DNA of 64,000 bases, from positions 8,704,463 to 8,768,462 of the forward strand of contig CM047805.1 in assembly GCA_026214975.1 (NCBI GenBank). Reading direction: 5' to 3'. Origin of the DNA: Gentiana macrophylla (lineage: Eukaryota; Streptophyta; Magnoliopsida; Gentianales; Gentianaceae). Both the position numbers and the translations under genes were made by a program. Below the pieces are notes generated by a model. It saw only the letters and a program-made list of their open reading frames with translations, had not been told where the DNA came from and did no database searches. This document shows positions 1 to 11,452 of this stretch, piece by piece; position 1 is the stretch's first letter, and each line of letters begins with the position of its first letter.

Positions 1-799
1 AGGTGAAGAGAAAGATTGAACCCTAGAAGGAGAACTCTCGTAGCTAGAAAACGATGAATTTGGGTACCCGTACATTGTCCCTTGACCGTTGAAACTATGG
101 TTATGGTTATGGTTAGGGTGCCCGTATATTGTCCCTTGACCGTTATAACCGGTTCTCCCAGGCAATGGCCCGGAGTGGTATTTTACAGCAGGTTTAGGTT
201 CTGACACACTTGGGGACGGTTCGTTACTAGACAAATGAACATTCTCTAAGAGGTAATCGATCGGTGGATAAACTGACGGATATGATTGAACCTTGTTATC
301 ACCGTAATTTACCGAAGAACTATGTAACGGTACAGAGCTATTACGACGATGGAGGCTATCAGGAGTCTGCATTGAATCATATTTCAAACTGTTTTGCTGT
401 TCAAGTACAGGGTACCCTTGATTCGGATACGAAAACGAGCCGGAATGTGAAAGCTTATGGTGATCATATTCATGGGGTGGTGGTTCATGAGAAAAAGCAG
501 GTGGGGCAGATGGTGCAGATGAATATGATGCATCAGTAGGTGGGCCACTATAAGAGGGTGGTGGGGGGTAATGAGGGTAGGGAGGGTAAGGATTAGGAGC
601 TGGAGCTGAATGAGGGTACTGGGTAGATGATGTAGGGGGGTATGGTTGCTGGGGAGGAGGGTAGGGTTGTTGAGGAGGGGGTATGGTTGATGGGGTGGGG
701 GTAGGGGTTGATGGGGATGGGGGGAGCTTGGGGAGGAGGAGGGTACCCATAACTACCATAAGGGTATGGATATTGAGATGGAAAATGATGATTATCCAT
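1..799 (-). CDS. PLDBETA: Phospholipase D beta, N-terminal part (partial; one apparent frameshift)
   Basis: PLD beta hydrolyses membrane phospholipids to phosphatidic acid and is Ca2+/PIP2-dependent through a C2 domain. Only the N-terminal extension is in the window; the C2 and HKD domains would lie beyond the left edge. The start MDNHHFPSQYPYPYGSYGYP (ATG at 799-797) and the later motifs YPPIDYLLENVHLSS and MYGYPNSSFSSYESSPSR match the arrangement I know from Arabidopsis PLD beta (MDN...YPYPYG, YPPVDELLGGLH, YGYPNSSF). About 265 residues of Pro/Tyr-rich sequence are visible, the usual length before the C2 domain. The frame used from 799 to about 725 differs from the open frame used from about 720 to 1. 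The switch falls at a run of six G (719-724), so it is either a one-base assembly error or a real lesion. The gene is divergent from the CRM gene at 1970. Confidence 0.82.
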
Positions 800-1969
800 C
801 GCTATAACAATAAAAATCCAATATTTTTCCTCTAATTTCAACCAAACAAAAACCTAATTACAAAATTTGCCCAGAAATTCTCCAAGAATAAACACAAGAT
901 ACAACTAAACAATAGCTCAACAAACAACAACAACAACAAAATGTATGATTCAAATCAATTTACATAAAAACGAACCTACATTTACCAATTGGGGCAGTGA
1001 TTCAGCAAAAATCAAAGAATTGAAAAGGGTCACGGTATCTTTACGAAGTTCTTCAAAAAAAAAAAAAAAAAAAAAATGTTACCTTTGCATGATGGGGCAA
1101 GAAAACTCTGGTTATAACAAAGAAAAACCCAGAAAATTAAAAGATTAAGCAAAGAAAATTGACATCAATTTGAAGGTTCAAATCAAAGAAAAGGGAGAGA
1201 AGAATCGGTAAATCTCAGACTGGGTGGACCTTCCCCTGAAAGACTTTTACGCATCGATATGAAGAAAAAAATGAAATACGTGTGTAGTAAACATACTGAG
1301 TCTTTATCAAGGAAGGAATGAATGTAAGTGGGCTATTTATTTTTTTTTAATTTTTTTTCCTTCAGGATTTTGGATTTTATTTCCATTTTTGGACGTAAAA
1401 TACAAACACTTATTTTTGGAGTTTGAATATGTCGGGTGGGAGCTTGATGTTCGGCTCAGAAAACACTCGTGTATATTTGAATATGAATATGAATATCAAA
1501 ATTAACGAGTTGGACTAAGCACATGAAGGTTTGATTCGAAATGTGTATGAATTTTTCTTTTTCAAAAATAAATGTATACGAATTTTATCAAGTATTATTA
1601 AAAATAATTGTTTTTGTTCTTTTTGTATTTTTTACGAGTTGAATCAAGCACTTTAAAACTTAACATTTTTACGAGGTTGTTCGTATTCTAATTCGAATCT
1701 GAAAGTGTTTTAAAATTTTACCGAACATAAACAAGTCTCCTCTAACATAATTAAAACTTAATTGAGTTGATAATGAATTTTTTTTCCTAGTTTAATCAAA
1801 TTCTTTTGTCAAAAAAAACAAAACAAAATCGAGCTGAATTCGAACATCAATATTTTAAATGATTGCTCGACTCGTTTATTAAATATTTGATTCGCTTCCT
1901 TGATAGTTAGTTTCAGAAAAAAAGTATAATATTCAGCTTGCTCGATTTGTTGAGGAAGAAGAAAAACCA
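800..1969. promoter_or_regulatory. Divergent intergenic region shared by the PLD beta and CRM-domain genes
   Basis: About 1.17 kb separates the two opposed start codons and must hold both promoters and 5' leaders. The side nearest PLD beta (about 840-1250) has A/C-rich leader-like sequence with CAACAACAACAA and a run of A (1056-1075). The part nearer the CRM gene is occupied by a dispersed repeat (about 1430-1950). I could not assign a convincing TATA box on either side. Confidence 0.5.
1430..1950. repeat. Copy of a dispersed CGAG-rich repeat family
   Basis: Degenerate sequence with recurring elements such as acgagttg, cgagctgaa and ctcgactcg plus AT-rich spacers. The same order of elements occurs at 7960-8330, 10183-10560 and more loosely at 17330-17640. 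No coding potential, terminal inverted repeats or target-site duplication could be defined, so the class is unknown. Confidence 0.5.
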
Positions 1970-4768
1970 ATGCGATTAACCTTGAGAGGGTTTGTTCAAC
2001 AAAAATGGTGGGTACCAGAAAATATGTACATTTTTGCCGGGAAATATCTCCGCCGGAGTCGGCCCACTTCCACCTTCTTGACGCCGGAGTCTTACTCTAC
2101 GGCCACCATGAACGCCGACCACCCATCTTCAAAACTCTACTCTAAATACGGTTTCAGGCCTCCAGTTTCTCTTAAACCCTTACAAAACCCTGATCCTCAA
2201 CCTATCCAAGCCCCTAGAAAAGAACCCAAACCGGCTTACAGACCGCCCTCTTCTTTGGAAGAGTTGGAGCCAGCTCGTTCGGACTTGCCATTCGATTTCC
2301 GGTTTAGTTACACCGAGAGCAATGCTAAAGTACGTCCAATTGGGTTACGTGAGCCGAAGTATTCGCCGTTTGGGCCGAAACGGTTGGATAGGGTGTGGAC
2401 TGGGGTTTGTGCACCAGCGATTGACCCGAAAGAGGGGTCTGCTGAGAGTGAAAAGGAGCTGGAAGAGAAACGGAGGTTGATAAGGGAGAAGATTCAAGGG
2501 GAAGCATTGACTAATGCTGAACGGAAGGTGCTTGTGGAAAGTTGCCAGAGGCGAAAAACTAAAAAGCAGATTAATTTGGGTAAGCCCTTAGCTTGATTGT
2601 TCAATACAGTTTATTTCTTTATTGACTCGTTTTGGTGAAAAGTTGCTGTCTTTTCTATTTTAATGTTGGTTTGCGGTGATTTTTATCCTGAAAAGTATGT
2701 AGTTGATGCAATTGAGCTAGGATGTGAGAAGGAATAGACTAGAATTACTCTAAATAAAAAAAAAAAATGAAGAAGAAAGAGATCAATTTAACTTCAAATA
2801 TCTTGGAATGGAGTTGAACTTGAACTTGGAAATGTTCTTTACTTGGATGGCATTGTGATTTACTGCAAACTTTTGCTTATATCATTGAATTCAAGTTGGA
2901 TTTACTGCCAACATTCCTTGACAACTATTCAGTCAAATCAAGTTAAAAAATAGAGATGGATGTCATAGTTGTCTAGTCGCTCGCGTTGCCTAGGCGTCAA
3001 GGTCTTGGTGCCTGGAAGGTAGGTGGCGTTCGCCTAGCCAAGCTGCTGTACAAAAAAAGGGTGTTGTGTTTTGCGGGAAATTCTACCCTACAGACTCCAA
3101 CATAGGGAGTCACCCACGTGTGATGATATGGACCACACAGCTTCATCATAGAATGAAAATGTGTGGTCTGAGATATCTTGCCACACACTGTCACTTCCAT
3201 ATTGGAGTCTCTCGTGTTAGAACCTCCCGTGTTTTGCATGTGTGCACATGATGAAACTTTTGACTGTTTATTAATCATGTCTGAGTTGATGCATTTATGG
3301 CTAGTTTAAACGAGATCATTGGGTCGTTAGGACCTTTTACATATGCTGGCGTCTGCAGTTGTTTTATGTGGCTGGAGCTTACGGTGCTCACAAGGCACAA
3401 TTTAATATTTCTTTGATAGGAATTGGCATTTTTATGGACTTTTAGATTTTTTTCCCGTCAATTGGCTTCTATTTTATTCAAGTTTTTCCATGATTGGCTT
3501 GCCCAACACTTTAAAAACAATGATGGATACATAAAAGGAGTGAACAGGGTTGACCCATTTTGGTTCTTGTAGTCATGAGCCATGAGATGGATGATCCGTG
3601 GGCATCGTGGGGTGTATGGTTTACGATGCAGCCCAATAAAAACAAGATCAATTCTTGGTTTCTGTATAATGTAATTACGATTTGATGATCCATGCAGTCA
3701 CTTATGTATGACCAGTTTCTTTAGTTTCACCATGTATGCTTTGTTTTCAGGTAGGGATGGGCTAACACACAACATGTTGAATGATATTCATAACCATTGG
3801 AAACATGCTGAAGCTGTAAGGATTAAATGTATGGGCGTACCCACCGTTGATATGAAAAATGTTTGCTCTCAACTGGAGGTAGTTTTTCTTCTCCTTGATG
3901 ATCTATAGCAATAAGTCTTTTGTGCCATATCTTCAATTATGCATTTTGACATAACTACCCTGTGAATGATTATATTCCAGGACAAATCATTTGGCAAGAT
4001 TATCTGCAGGCATGGCGGTCTTCTTGTACTCTATAGAGGTAGGAATTATCATCCGAGGAAGAGGCCTGTGATTCCACTAATGCTGTGGAAGCCCCAAGAG
4101 CCTGTGTATCCAAGGCTGATAAAAACGACTATCGATGGGCTGTCCATTGAGGAAACTAAGCAAATGAGAAAGCGAGGTTTATCTGTTCCTGCTTTAACAA
4201 AGCTCGGTAAACTTTCTTTCTTTAAAGTTTTTCTCTATCTATGTTCATCTGTAGCTCGATGACACGCAACTTTTTGAATGCAGCGAAAAATGGGTATTAT
4301 GGAAGTCTTGTTCCCATGGTGAGAGATGCTTTCCTTGCTGAAGAGTTGGTTCGGATTGATTGTCGGGGCCTTGAAAGAAGCGATTACAAGAAAATCGGAT
4401 GCAAACTGAGGGTAAGATACAATTATTTTTGCTTATTCTGCAATTTTCAAAAATATTCTTGCTATGGTTTCTTGCATCTTCTTACATCTCCTGCCCTTCT
4501 TTGATATGATTTTCTGTTTTTGACAAATTTAATAATGTTTCTATAAACTTTATTACAGGATTTGGTTCCTTGTGTTCTGGTAACATTTGAAAAAGAGCAG
4601 ATTGTTGTATGGAAAGGAAAAGAGTACACACCGATACAAGACGGTTTCTTCCTTACAGAAAGAGAACTCTTTGATGATGGTGATGATGTTCTACAATCCC
4701 CTGATAAGAACGATAAATCGGAGAAGGATCTCGAGGGTCGGCGCTATTTCGAGTCTGATGATGAATAA
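1970..4768 (+). CDS. Two-CRM-domain CAF-like organellar intron splicing factor (5 exons)
   Basis: Exons 1970-2579, 3751-3878, 3981-4206, 4284-4411 and 4559-4768 join in frame with GT-AG borders to give 433 residues. CRM proteins bind group II introns and help them splice; the CAF branch acts in chloroplasts or mitochondria. The N-terminus ([14 protein letters not shown], then Arg/Ser/Thr-rich with few acids) looks like a mitochondrial presequence; a second possible start is the Met at 2108. The conserved block [12 protein letters not shown]...[18 protein letters not shown] is typical of mitochondrial CAF-like factors. CRM1 begins at [20 protein letters not shown] and continues to [11 protein letters not shown]2 begins at [17 protein letters not shown] and ends near IVVWKGKEY. 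The acidic tail ends FESDDE. All conserved blocks are intact, so the gene looks functional. Whether it is the chloroplast or mitochondrial paralogue is inferred from the N-terminus only. Confidence 0.9.
3060..3260. repeat. Foldback (MITE-like) sequence in intron 1 of the CRM gene
   Basis: This segment has nested imperfect inverted repeats: gatatggaccacacag pairs with tgtgtggtctgagatat, and gactccaacata with tattggagtc. It lies well inside the 1.17-kb first intron, which holds no other recognisable feature. Target-site duplications were not clear. Confidence 0.4.
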
Positions 4769-5550
4769 TCGGTATTCGGTACTTGTTTACTACCTTCGTC
4801 TTTAAATAATAGTCGTTTTAGATGTTTACACAGATTTAAAAAAAAAGTGAAGGAATTCTATAAATTCGACAGAATCTACTTTAGGGGGGCACCACAGTGA
4901 GGTTCAACTTCTGGAAAATCGAATGTATGCTCAACATTCGACTTTGTAGAGGTCGAAATAAGTCCATTTTTCAACATTTTTAAAGTTGAATTTGGCGTCA
5001 CAGTAGATCTGGTGTGGCACCTTTAACAAGTGCTTATAAATTTTAGTTTATAAAGGCTTGATTATCGTTTGACTATCATTCATGCAAAATGGTTTTAATA
5101 TTTCAAAAGTTGTTTGATGGATAATCTATAGGCGCCTTTGGTGGCACCACACGGGGGTCTTAGGTTGTTTTTTTGGAGGTCGAATCTTGAACGTAGAATC
5201 GAGTTTCTAGAGGTTAAATGTCTTGTTGTGGTGTCTCGAAGATAGGTTTGGTCTGTGCCCGGGATTGTTCAAATTTTAGAAAAAAGCCAATGGCATAGCC
5301 ACATTAGAACCTTGAAGAGGGGGTGGTGGGGGGGGGGGGGTGGGGGTTGCTATTTTGGATGTTTTAAAAAATATAGGGTTAATTACTTAAAAGTATAGTT
5401 TTTTATACTTATTAGCACATAAGGCATAAAGGAATCATTGGACTTATAAGGGACATAATATATCTATATGTACTCAAAATACCCTAATCTCTACACCCAT
5501 GGCAATTCACACGACCAAGACTGCTGCAGGATTTTGGTTTCCATTAATAT
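4769..5550. other. 3' flank of the CRM gene and intergenic spacer
   Basis: Contains the presumed 3' UTR of the CRM gene, a G-rich run (about 5319-5346) and AT-rich sequence. No gene or transposon ends recognised. Confidence 0.5.
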
Positions 5551-5790
5551 TCACACGTTTTTCTTCTTGTTCTTTCTTGAACTTGATAGTGTGTGTGGGT
5601 TTAAGGGCTTTTTTGTATCCGGCTGCTGCAATTGATTCTTCTCTGCTGCAATTGATTCTTCTCTTGGTGTCGGAAAGTGAACCCTCATGTGGCCCCCTAA
5701 TGCTTTACCATTTTTGAATTCTCCACCGCAAACAGTACATATCATGGGTTTGTATTCACCGCCGCCGCCGCCTCTTACTTCACTCGCCAT
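5551..5790 (-). CDS. Small single C2H2 zinc-finger protein (QALGGH type), possibly a fragment
   Basis: The frame from ATG 5790 (MASEVRGGGGGEYKPMICTV) encodes about 79 residues. It has one plant-type C2H2 finger, C-x2-C-x12-H-x3-H, with the helix GKALGGHMRVH; this is the QALGGH class with K replacing Q. Such proteins are nuclear DNA-binding repressors. No second finger and no clear C-terminal LxLxL (EAR) motif is visible, and the tail ends in a basic run (SSSRKNKKKN). Full-length ZAT-type proteins are usually two to four times longer, so this may be an intact short member, the first part of a disrupted gene, or a pseudogene. A 14-bp motif (gctgcaattgattc) is directly repeated inside the frame near 5620-5660. 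Confidence 0.55.
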   Translation of the reverse strand: MASEVRGGGGGEYKPMICTVCGGEFKNGKALGGHMRVHFPTPREESIAAEKNQLQQPDTKKPLNPHTLSSSRKNKKKNV

Positions 5791-6289
5791 TGAAAACTGA
5801 ATCTTAGCCTGAGCAAGTATACAACTATAATATAAGATCAGAAAAAATCCCAAAATAAAATTTGTGTAAGAAAATCAAGCTCCCCAACAAGCAAACTTGA
5901 TGAAATTACCCTAACTAAAACACACACAAAAAAAAAAAAAAAAAAAATTCCCAAGAAGAACAAGGAAAAAAAATTGATCTTCTTTTTTTCAAGAAGCTCA
6001 AAACAGAAGAGAAAATTGGAAGAAACTCAGAAAAGGATCTTCTAAGGTCGAAGAAAAATCCTGCAGCTTTTATAATTATTAAGAATATGATGAGCAAGCG
6101 GTGAAGAAGATATATGTGTAGAGACGCCGCGGTAGCACAAAAGTGTGTAGGAGGAGGTATAATGTGCAGAGAGATATCATGGGAAGATTTTTTCCTCCAC
6201 TAATTGATTGATGATAGATGAAAAAAAATATCGCGAAGTTGAGGTAGAGGAAGAGTCTTTTTAACCGATACACTTCATAATAATATCAA

Positions 6290-6490
6290 ATGTATCTAAA
6301 TTAATGAAGTGACATTTGATGTCCACCGCAGATGTCATCGCATACATTAGACAACTAATGGTGACATTGATGTCACTGTAGATGTCATCAGCATACATTA
6401 TACAATTAATGGCTGACATTGATGTCACCGTAGATGTCATCGCGCATACATTATACAATTAATGAAGTGACATTGATGTCACTACATAAA
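6290..6490. repeat. Three-copy tandem repeat, about 60 bp per unit
   Basis: Units beginning near 6310, 6372 and 6416 share (a)tgatgtcaccg/tagatgtcatc followed by gcatacattagacaattaatg. A partial fourth copy ends near 6485. It directly precedes the shorter-period minisatellite. Confidence 0.75.
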
Positions 6491-6533
6491 TCGATACAAT
6501 AAGACGTCATTGAAAAATCGATACAATAAGCCG

Positions 6534-7425
6534 TGGTCTCAGCGTCGTGGTGTCTCTCGCATCACGGTGTCTCTGCGCATCGCGGTGTCACTTCATCGCG
6601 GTGTCTCTCGCGACGGGGTGTCTCAGATCGGGGTGGTCACCGCGTCGCGGTGTCACTTCATCGCGGTGTCTCTCGCATCACGGTGTCTCAGTTCGTTGCG
6701 GTGTCGTTTCATCGTGGTGTCTCTGCGTTGCGGTGTCTCAGTGATCGCCAAATGTTATAACATCGCGATGTCTCTGCGAATCGCGGCGTCTCGCGATTGC
6801 GGTGTCACTTCATCGTGGTGTCTACATGCAATGTGGTGTCACTTCATCACGGTGTCTTCGCATCACGGTGTCTCTTATTCGCGATGTCTCTGCGATCGCC
6901 AAATGTTATAACATCGTGATGTCTGCTCGTGATCGGGTGGTCACCGCATCGCGGTGTCTCAGCATCTGGGTTGGTCACCGCGATCGTGGTGTCTCTCGCA
7001 CGGAGGTGGTCATCATCAGATCGAGGTGATCAATGGATCTGGCGTGGTCAATGCGTCGTGGTGTCACTTCATCGAGGTGTGTCTCGCGTCGCGGGTGGTC
7101 ACTACGTCATTTGTATCACTTCATCGAGGTGTCTTTGCAACGCGGTGTCTCTGCATCGAGGGTACTCACTGCATCGCGGTGTCACTTCATCACGGTGTCG
7201 CTTCATTGCCGTGTCTCTACATCGCGGTGTCACTTCATCGCGGTGTCTCTGCATCGCGATGGTCATCGCATCGGACGTCGCGGTGGTCAATGCATCGGGA
7301 TGGTCATTGTATCGAGGTGGTCAATGTCGCATCGGTGGTCAATGCGTCGCGGTGGTCATTGAATCGCGCGGTCAATGATCGCCATGGTCGTTGTATCGCG
7401 ATGGTCAATACATCGGTAAAATAAA
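6534..7425. repeat. Minisatellite of catcgcggtgtct-type units
   Basis: About 0.9 kb of degenerate tandem units of roughly 14-18 bp built on catcgcggtgtcact / catcgcggtgtctct. In the right third (after about 7255) they change to catcgcggtggtcaatg. The long open frames on both strands here (Ser/Arg/Val/His repeats) come from the repeat and are not genes. The GC content contrasts sharply with the AT-rich surroundings. Confidence 0.85.
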
Positions 7426-7429
7426 AAAA

Positions 7430-7475
7430 CCTGAAAGCTTCAGCAAAAAAAAAAAAAAAAAAAACCTGAACGCTT

Positions 7476-7522
<47 letters not shown>

Positions 7523-7550
7523 GAACGTTTCAGCAATAAAATAAAATAAA

Positions 7551-7585
<35 letters not shown>

Positions 7586-7600
7586 AAACAGCGCCCTTTC
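7430..7600. repeat. A-rich tracts separated by a near-palindromic 13-mer
   Basis: Three copies of CTGAAmGcTTCAG-like sequence (ctgaaagcttcag, ctgaacgcttcag, ctgaacgtttcag) each followed by a long A run; the last run extends into (ATAAA)n. Confidence 0.75.
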
Positions 7601-9640
7601 TCCCCTTTTTTAATTTTTTCTTTCATTAAAGATTTTTTGAGTCTATCTATCTAATTATCATTCTTATAAATTCAATGATTCCTTTTTTCTTATGTTCAAA
7701 TAAATCCGTTTAATGATTTTTGGTCTTTGGCTACTTCTAAAATATATTGTATATTATTGTATAGTATGTGTATGTAATAGTGAATTGTGGATTTCTTTAT
7801 AAAATGATGTTTGGTTGACAAGTTGTGCATGCCATGGATTTTTTGGATTAGGGGCTAATACTTGTTTTTTAGAGTATGAATTTAATAGATTGAATTTGAC
7901 ATTTTTCCCAGGTTTTTTTAGTGTATAATGTTGGTTCACTCATTGATTTGGTTTTGTTTAGGGGTGTAAATGATCTGAGCCGTTTACAAGTTAGGTTGAT
8001 GCTCGGTTTGTGAAATGCTCGCTTATATATGAGTTAAACGAATTCAAGCAATACATCAATGTTAATGAGCCCAACTTGAGTACTTTAAAGTTAGAAAGTT
8101 AGGCTCAATATGTTCACAAGCTTTATCAAGTATATATTATAACGAGCCGAACTCGAGCAACTTAAAGCTTGACATTATTTTCGAGCTTGAAAGTGAATTT
8201 TTCTGAGCATACACGAGCTAAAATCTAAGCCCAATTATAACTTAATTGAACAGATCTTGGGCAATATTATCCTTGCTTGAACAAACTCGAGCTGAGTTTG
8301 AGCATCACCGTGTCATAAGAAATCGATTCTATGTATTTATGACATTCTTAACACCTGAACCTCTTCATACCACGTACGAAACACTCCTTTCATTATAAAA
8401 TATAAATTCATTCAACTTTTTGGTTTTTTATTTCCATAAATAAAGTGGTTTAGAATATAACTTTTTATTACATTTTTATTCTTTTACTTCTAATTTATTA
8501 TATATTGATCTGTTTTTATTACTGTGCAACTATTGATTATTAATAATGAGTTCTCAAAAAAAAAAAAAAACTATTGATTATTAATAATGACAATCAGAAT
8601 GTATTATCATTATATTAATGACACTTGCAATTCTCTAAAACCAAAAATTAATTTTAGCATAGAAAATGGGCACAAAAAAGTGATCCAACTGGCAACGTGG
8701 GGTGATTTTTTACTTTTTTTGGTGTTTTGTTTTTTATAACGTGGGGTTCATATAATTTTCTATGTATTTTTCTATGCTCACTTTATGTGCATCTATCTTC
8801 TTTCTTCTTAAACCTTGTAAAAACACTAAATAAATTTCATATTTTAGGATTTACTTAACGTGTGATATTGACATTTATATATATGTTCTTTCGATCAGCC
8901 TTGTGCATAAACTTAATAAATAAAAGAGAGATTTAAATAGAAATGACAATGCTGTTTTGGAATTCGGGTGTGACTTGTGAGAAATCGGTACTATATACCT
9001 CAGAGGAGGACCGACAACGATTGGGGTGGGGGGCAGTGCTCCCACAGAGATCCAGAGTAATAAAACGATTTAGTTTTGTTGTGAAAAAAATGTATAAGCA
9101 CTACTAATACCCGACTAAACCTTCGAATCTGCTCCACTAAAAAAAAAATCTCAGTCCGCTATTGATACACCTCCCACTCTCAGCAAAAAAATTATGTATA
9201 AACGGTTTTTTATTAACTTAGACCAATAAGACATTACAATCGATTTATATACTCTCCAAATTTTAATTTGGATTTGGTGTCAATCTTTTTTTGTATTTTT
9301 ATTTTTTTTAATGTGATAACTTTGTCCTTATTACGTAACGTGAGACATTGGCACTATCAAACATGTGTTAAGCTAGTCACCTTTCGTGTCCTAAACGTGG
9401 TTGTTTGTTTTTTTCACAGCTTAATATTAAAGGGACAGCCGACTTAATATATTTAATAGTCATAAATTGGGTGTAAATAAATTATTTATAAAAACAAAAA
9501 CAATGACATGTGTACCAATGGGTTGCATAATATAAAAACAACTGTCTTTTTTTTTGTCATTATTATTGTCAATATTTTAATACATTGGCATCCAGTTTTT
9601 ACTTTCTGACACTATATTTACATGTTAAAATTTATGTAAA
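7601..9640. other. AT-rich intergenic spacer with one dispersed-repeat copy
   Basis: A copy of the CGAG-rich dispersed repeat occupies about 7960-8330 (begins ggggtgtaaatgatctgagc, ends with gagtttgagcatcac). No gene is visible in the remainder. Confidence 0.6.
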
Positions 9641-9644
9641 GGGT

Positions 9645-9857
9645 AAACCCTACTCATAGGCGTCCCCCATACTCCCGATCCTATGAGCGCCAGTATGGAG
9701 ATGTAAATCTGATCTAAGAAATTGTGAACACAAACAGTTCGCCCCATCGACAGAGACAAAGAAATGATTCGCCTCATGCTCGAACCTGCACTCCTCCCCG
9801 CCTCTGCTCTGCAACATTTTAAACACCCATACCTTCACCACTGCGCCACGCTTCTAA
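9645..9857 (-). mobile_element. tRNA-derived SINE
   Basis: Read on the minus strand, the 5' end (about 9857) shows a box A-like GCGTGGCGCAGTGG. About 60 nt later comes a box B-like GGTTCGAGC, the internal RNA polymerase III promoter layout of tRNA-related SINEs. A non-tRNA body follows and ends near GGGTTTACCC. The 63-codon open frame here is incidental. Target-site duplications were not identified. Confidence 0.65.
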
Positions 9858-11452
9858 GAACAAACTAATGCCAATAAAACCCGCCTTAATATATTCTACC
9901 ATAGTTGTTATCTGATGTAGTATTTACACGATAGGTGGTAGCCCCAATTTTTTAAAGGTGCAATTTACCCTCACCAAAAAAAAAAAATTGCAATTTTTTT
10001 TTATGTCGGTCAATCTCTCTAATGCTCCAAAAAAAAAAAAAAAAAAAAAAAAAAACCGACATGGGTGGGGGTAGATGCGATCTTGACAGCTGAGTTATAA
10101 TTTTCTATGCACAAGGCTGTAGTCCCACCTCTGATTTTTTATTTTTTATTTTTTTCAACTAAAAAAGGTTGATTCCAATCCTAGGGGTGTAATTGAGTCC
10201 TTCACGAGCAGCTCGACGTTTGGCTCGTGAATTGATCATTCATATTTGATTAAATCAAACTCGAAGAGGTTAATCAAGGTCAACAAGTTAAACGTGAGCA
10301 CTTAAAACTTGACTCGTAATGTTCACGAGTTTTATCGAGAATTATTATAATATTTTAAATACGTAGTACATTTTTTTAACTACCTGAATTTGAACACCTG
10401 AAAACTCAACATTTTTTTCGAGTTGTTCGGGCTTGAGTTTGAGTTACAACATGAAATTTTTTTAAGCATAATCGAGTCGAACTCGAGCAATTTTTCCTTG
10501 CTCAAATGAACTCCAGCCAAGTTCGTGCATCAGTGTAATAAGTAGGAGTTGTTTGACTCAATAAGTAATTACTTGGTTCAAATCGGATCGGATCGTTTAC
10601 CAATTCAAAATGTTTATTGTCTTGCCCCTAGAACTCTGTCGATGATGTAAATTGAGAACTATATCTCAGTGGTCCAGTTTGTAAAGTCTACTTGTACAAC
10701 TCTTACTGCCTCACGCCCAGATCTTCGTCGATGATGTAAAAAGAGTTAAGTATCAATGATCTAATTTATAGAGACGTACACTTGTTATTACTGCGAGAAG
10801 TTAACAATTTACATAATCAATCATCTGCATGTCACCTCAAAAAACAAAGTTGATACTACACCACCCCTGTTATTTAAACTCATTTGAGAAGTAATCACGT
10901 GTGGCTCGATTTGACCACACGGTTTAAACTCAAAATGAAAAATAATAGGGTAACTCATCGAATGAAGTTATCAAATATATAATTTAATTTTAATAATAAA
11001 TATAATACTAGTACATGCGTATCTGATCTGAAATGACCATGTGCCTTTTGGTGCATGCTACAACTATTATTAAAATGGCAGATTCCTGCATGGAAATATG
11101 GTATTCATAAGGAAGATTATAAATAAAGTTATTTAGAAAAATATAGCGGTGAATGAATTTTAGTTGAAATGTTATTAGAATTGTATCGGGTTTCATTTTA
11201 AAATGTATGTGGTTTATTATTAGGAGAAAAATAAAAGATAGAATATTAATTCATTAAATAAATAAAGTTTAGTGAAATTTAACTATAACTATAAAATCAT
11301 ATATTTTTTTAAAATATGAATATAAATTCTATGAAATAGAGATTAAAGTATTTTTAAGTTCTTAAAATAGGAATTTTGTAAACATACAAGAGTAATATCT
11401 CTAAACATTGTTGCACCTGACCTTTTAATTATTCCCGAATTCGAATTAATGA
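9858..11452. other. AT-rich intergenic spacer with another dispersed-repeat copy
   Basis: About 10183-10560 is a copy of the CGAG-rich family (begins aggggtgtaattgagtcc, later tcgagtcgaactcgagcaa, ends near ttcgtgcatcag). Two similar stretches (…aactctgtcgatgatgtaa at 10629 and …gatcttcgtcgatgatgtaa at 10719) form a short tandem duplication. No gene seen. Confidence 0.55.

Noticed and set aside
2997..3278. Opposed 93- and 61-codon frames in CRM gene intron 1
   Set aside because: Lie within a foldback repeat in an intron.
6510..7424. Several overlapping Ser/Val/His/Arg-rich open frames on the plus strand
   Set aside because: They come from the tandem repeat, exist in several frames at once, and have no non-repeat sequence.
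7405..7626. Poly-Phe frame
   Set aside because: Encoded by T runs opposite the A tracts; no gene.
9650..9841. 63-codon minus-strand protein
   Set aside because: Overlaps a tRNA-derived SINE with recognisable box A and box B; coding is incidental.
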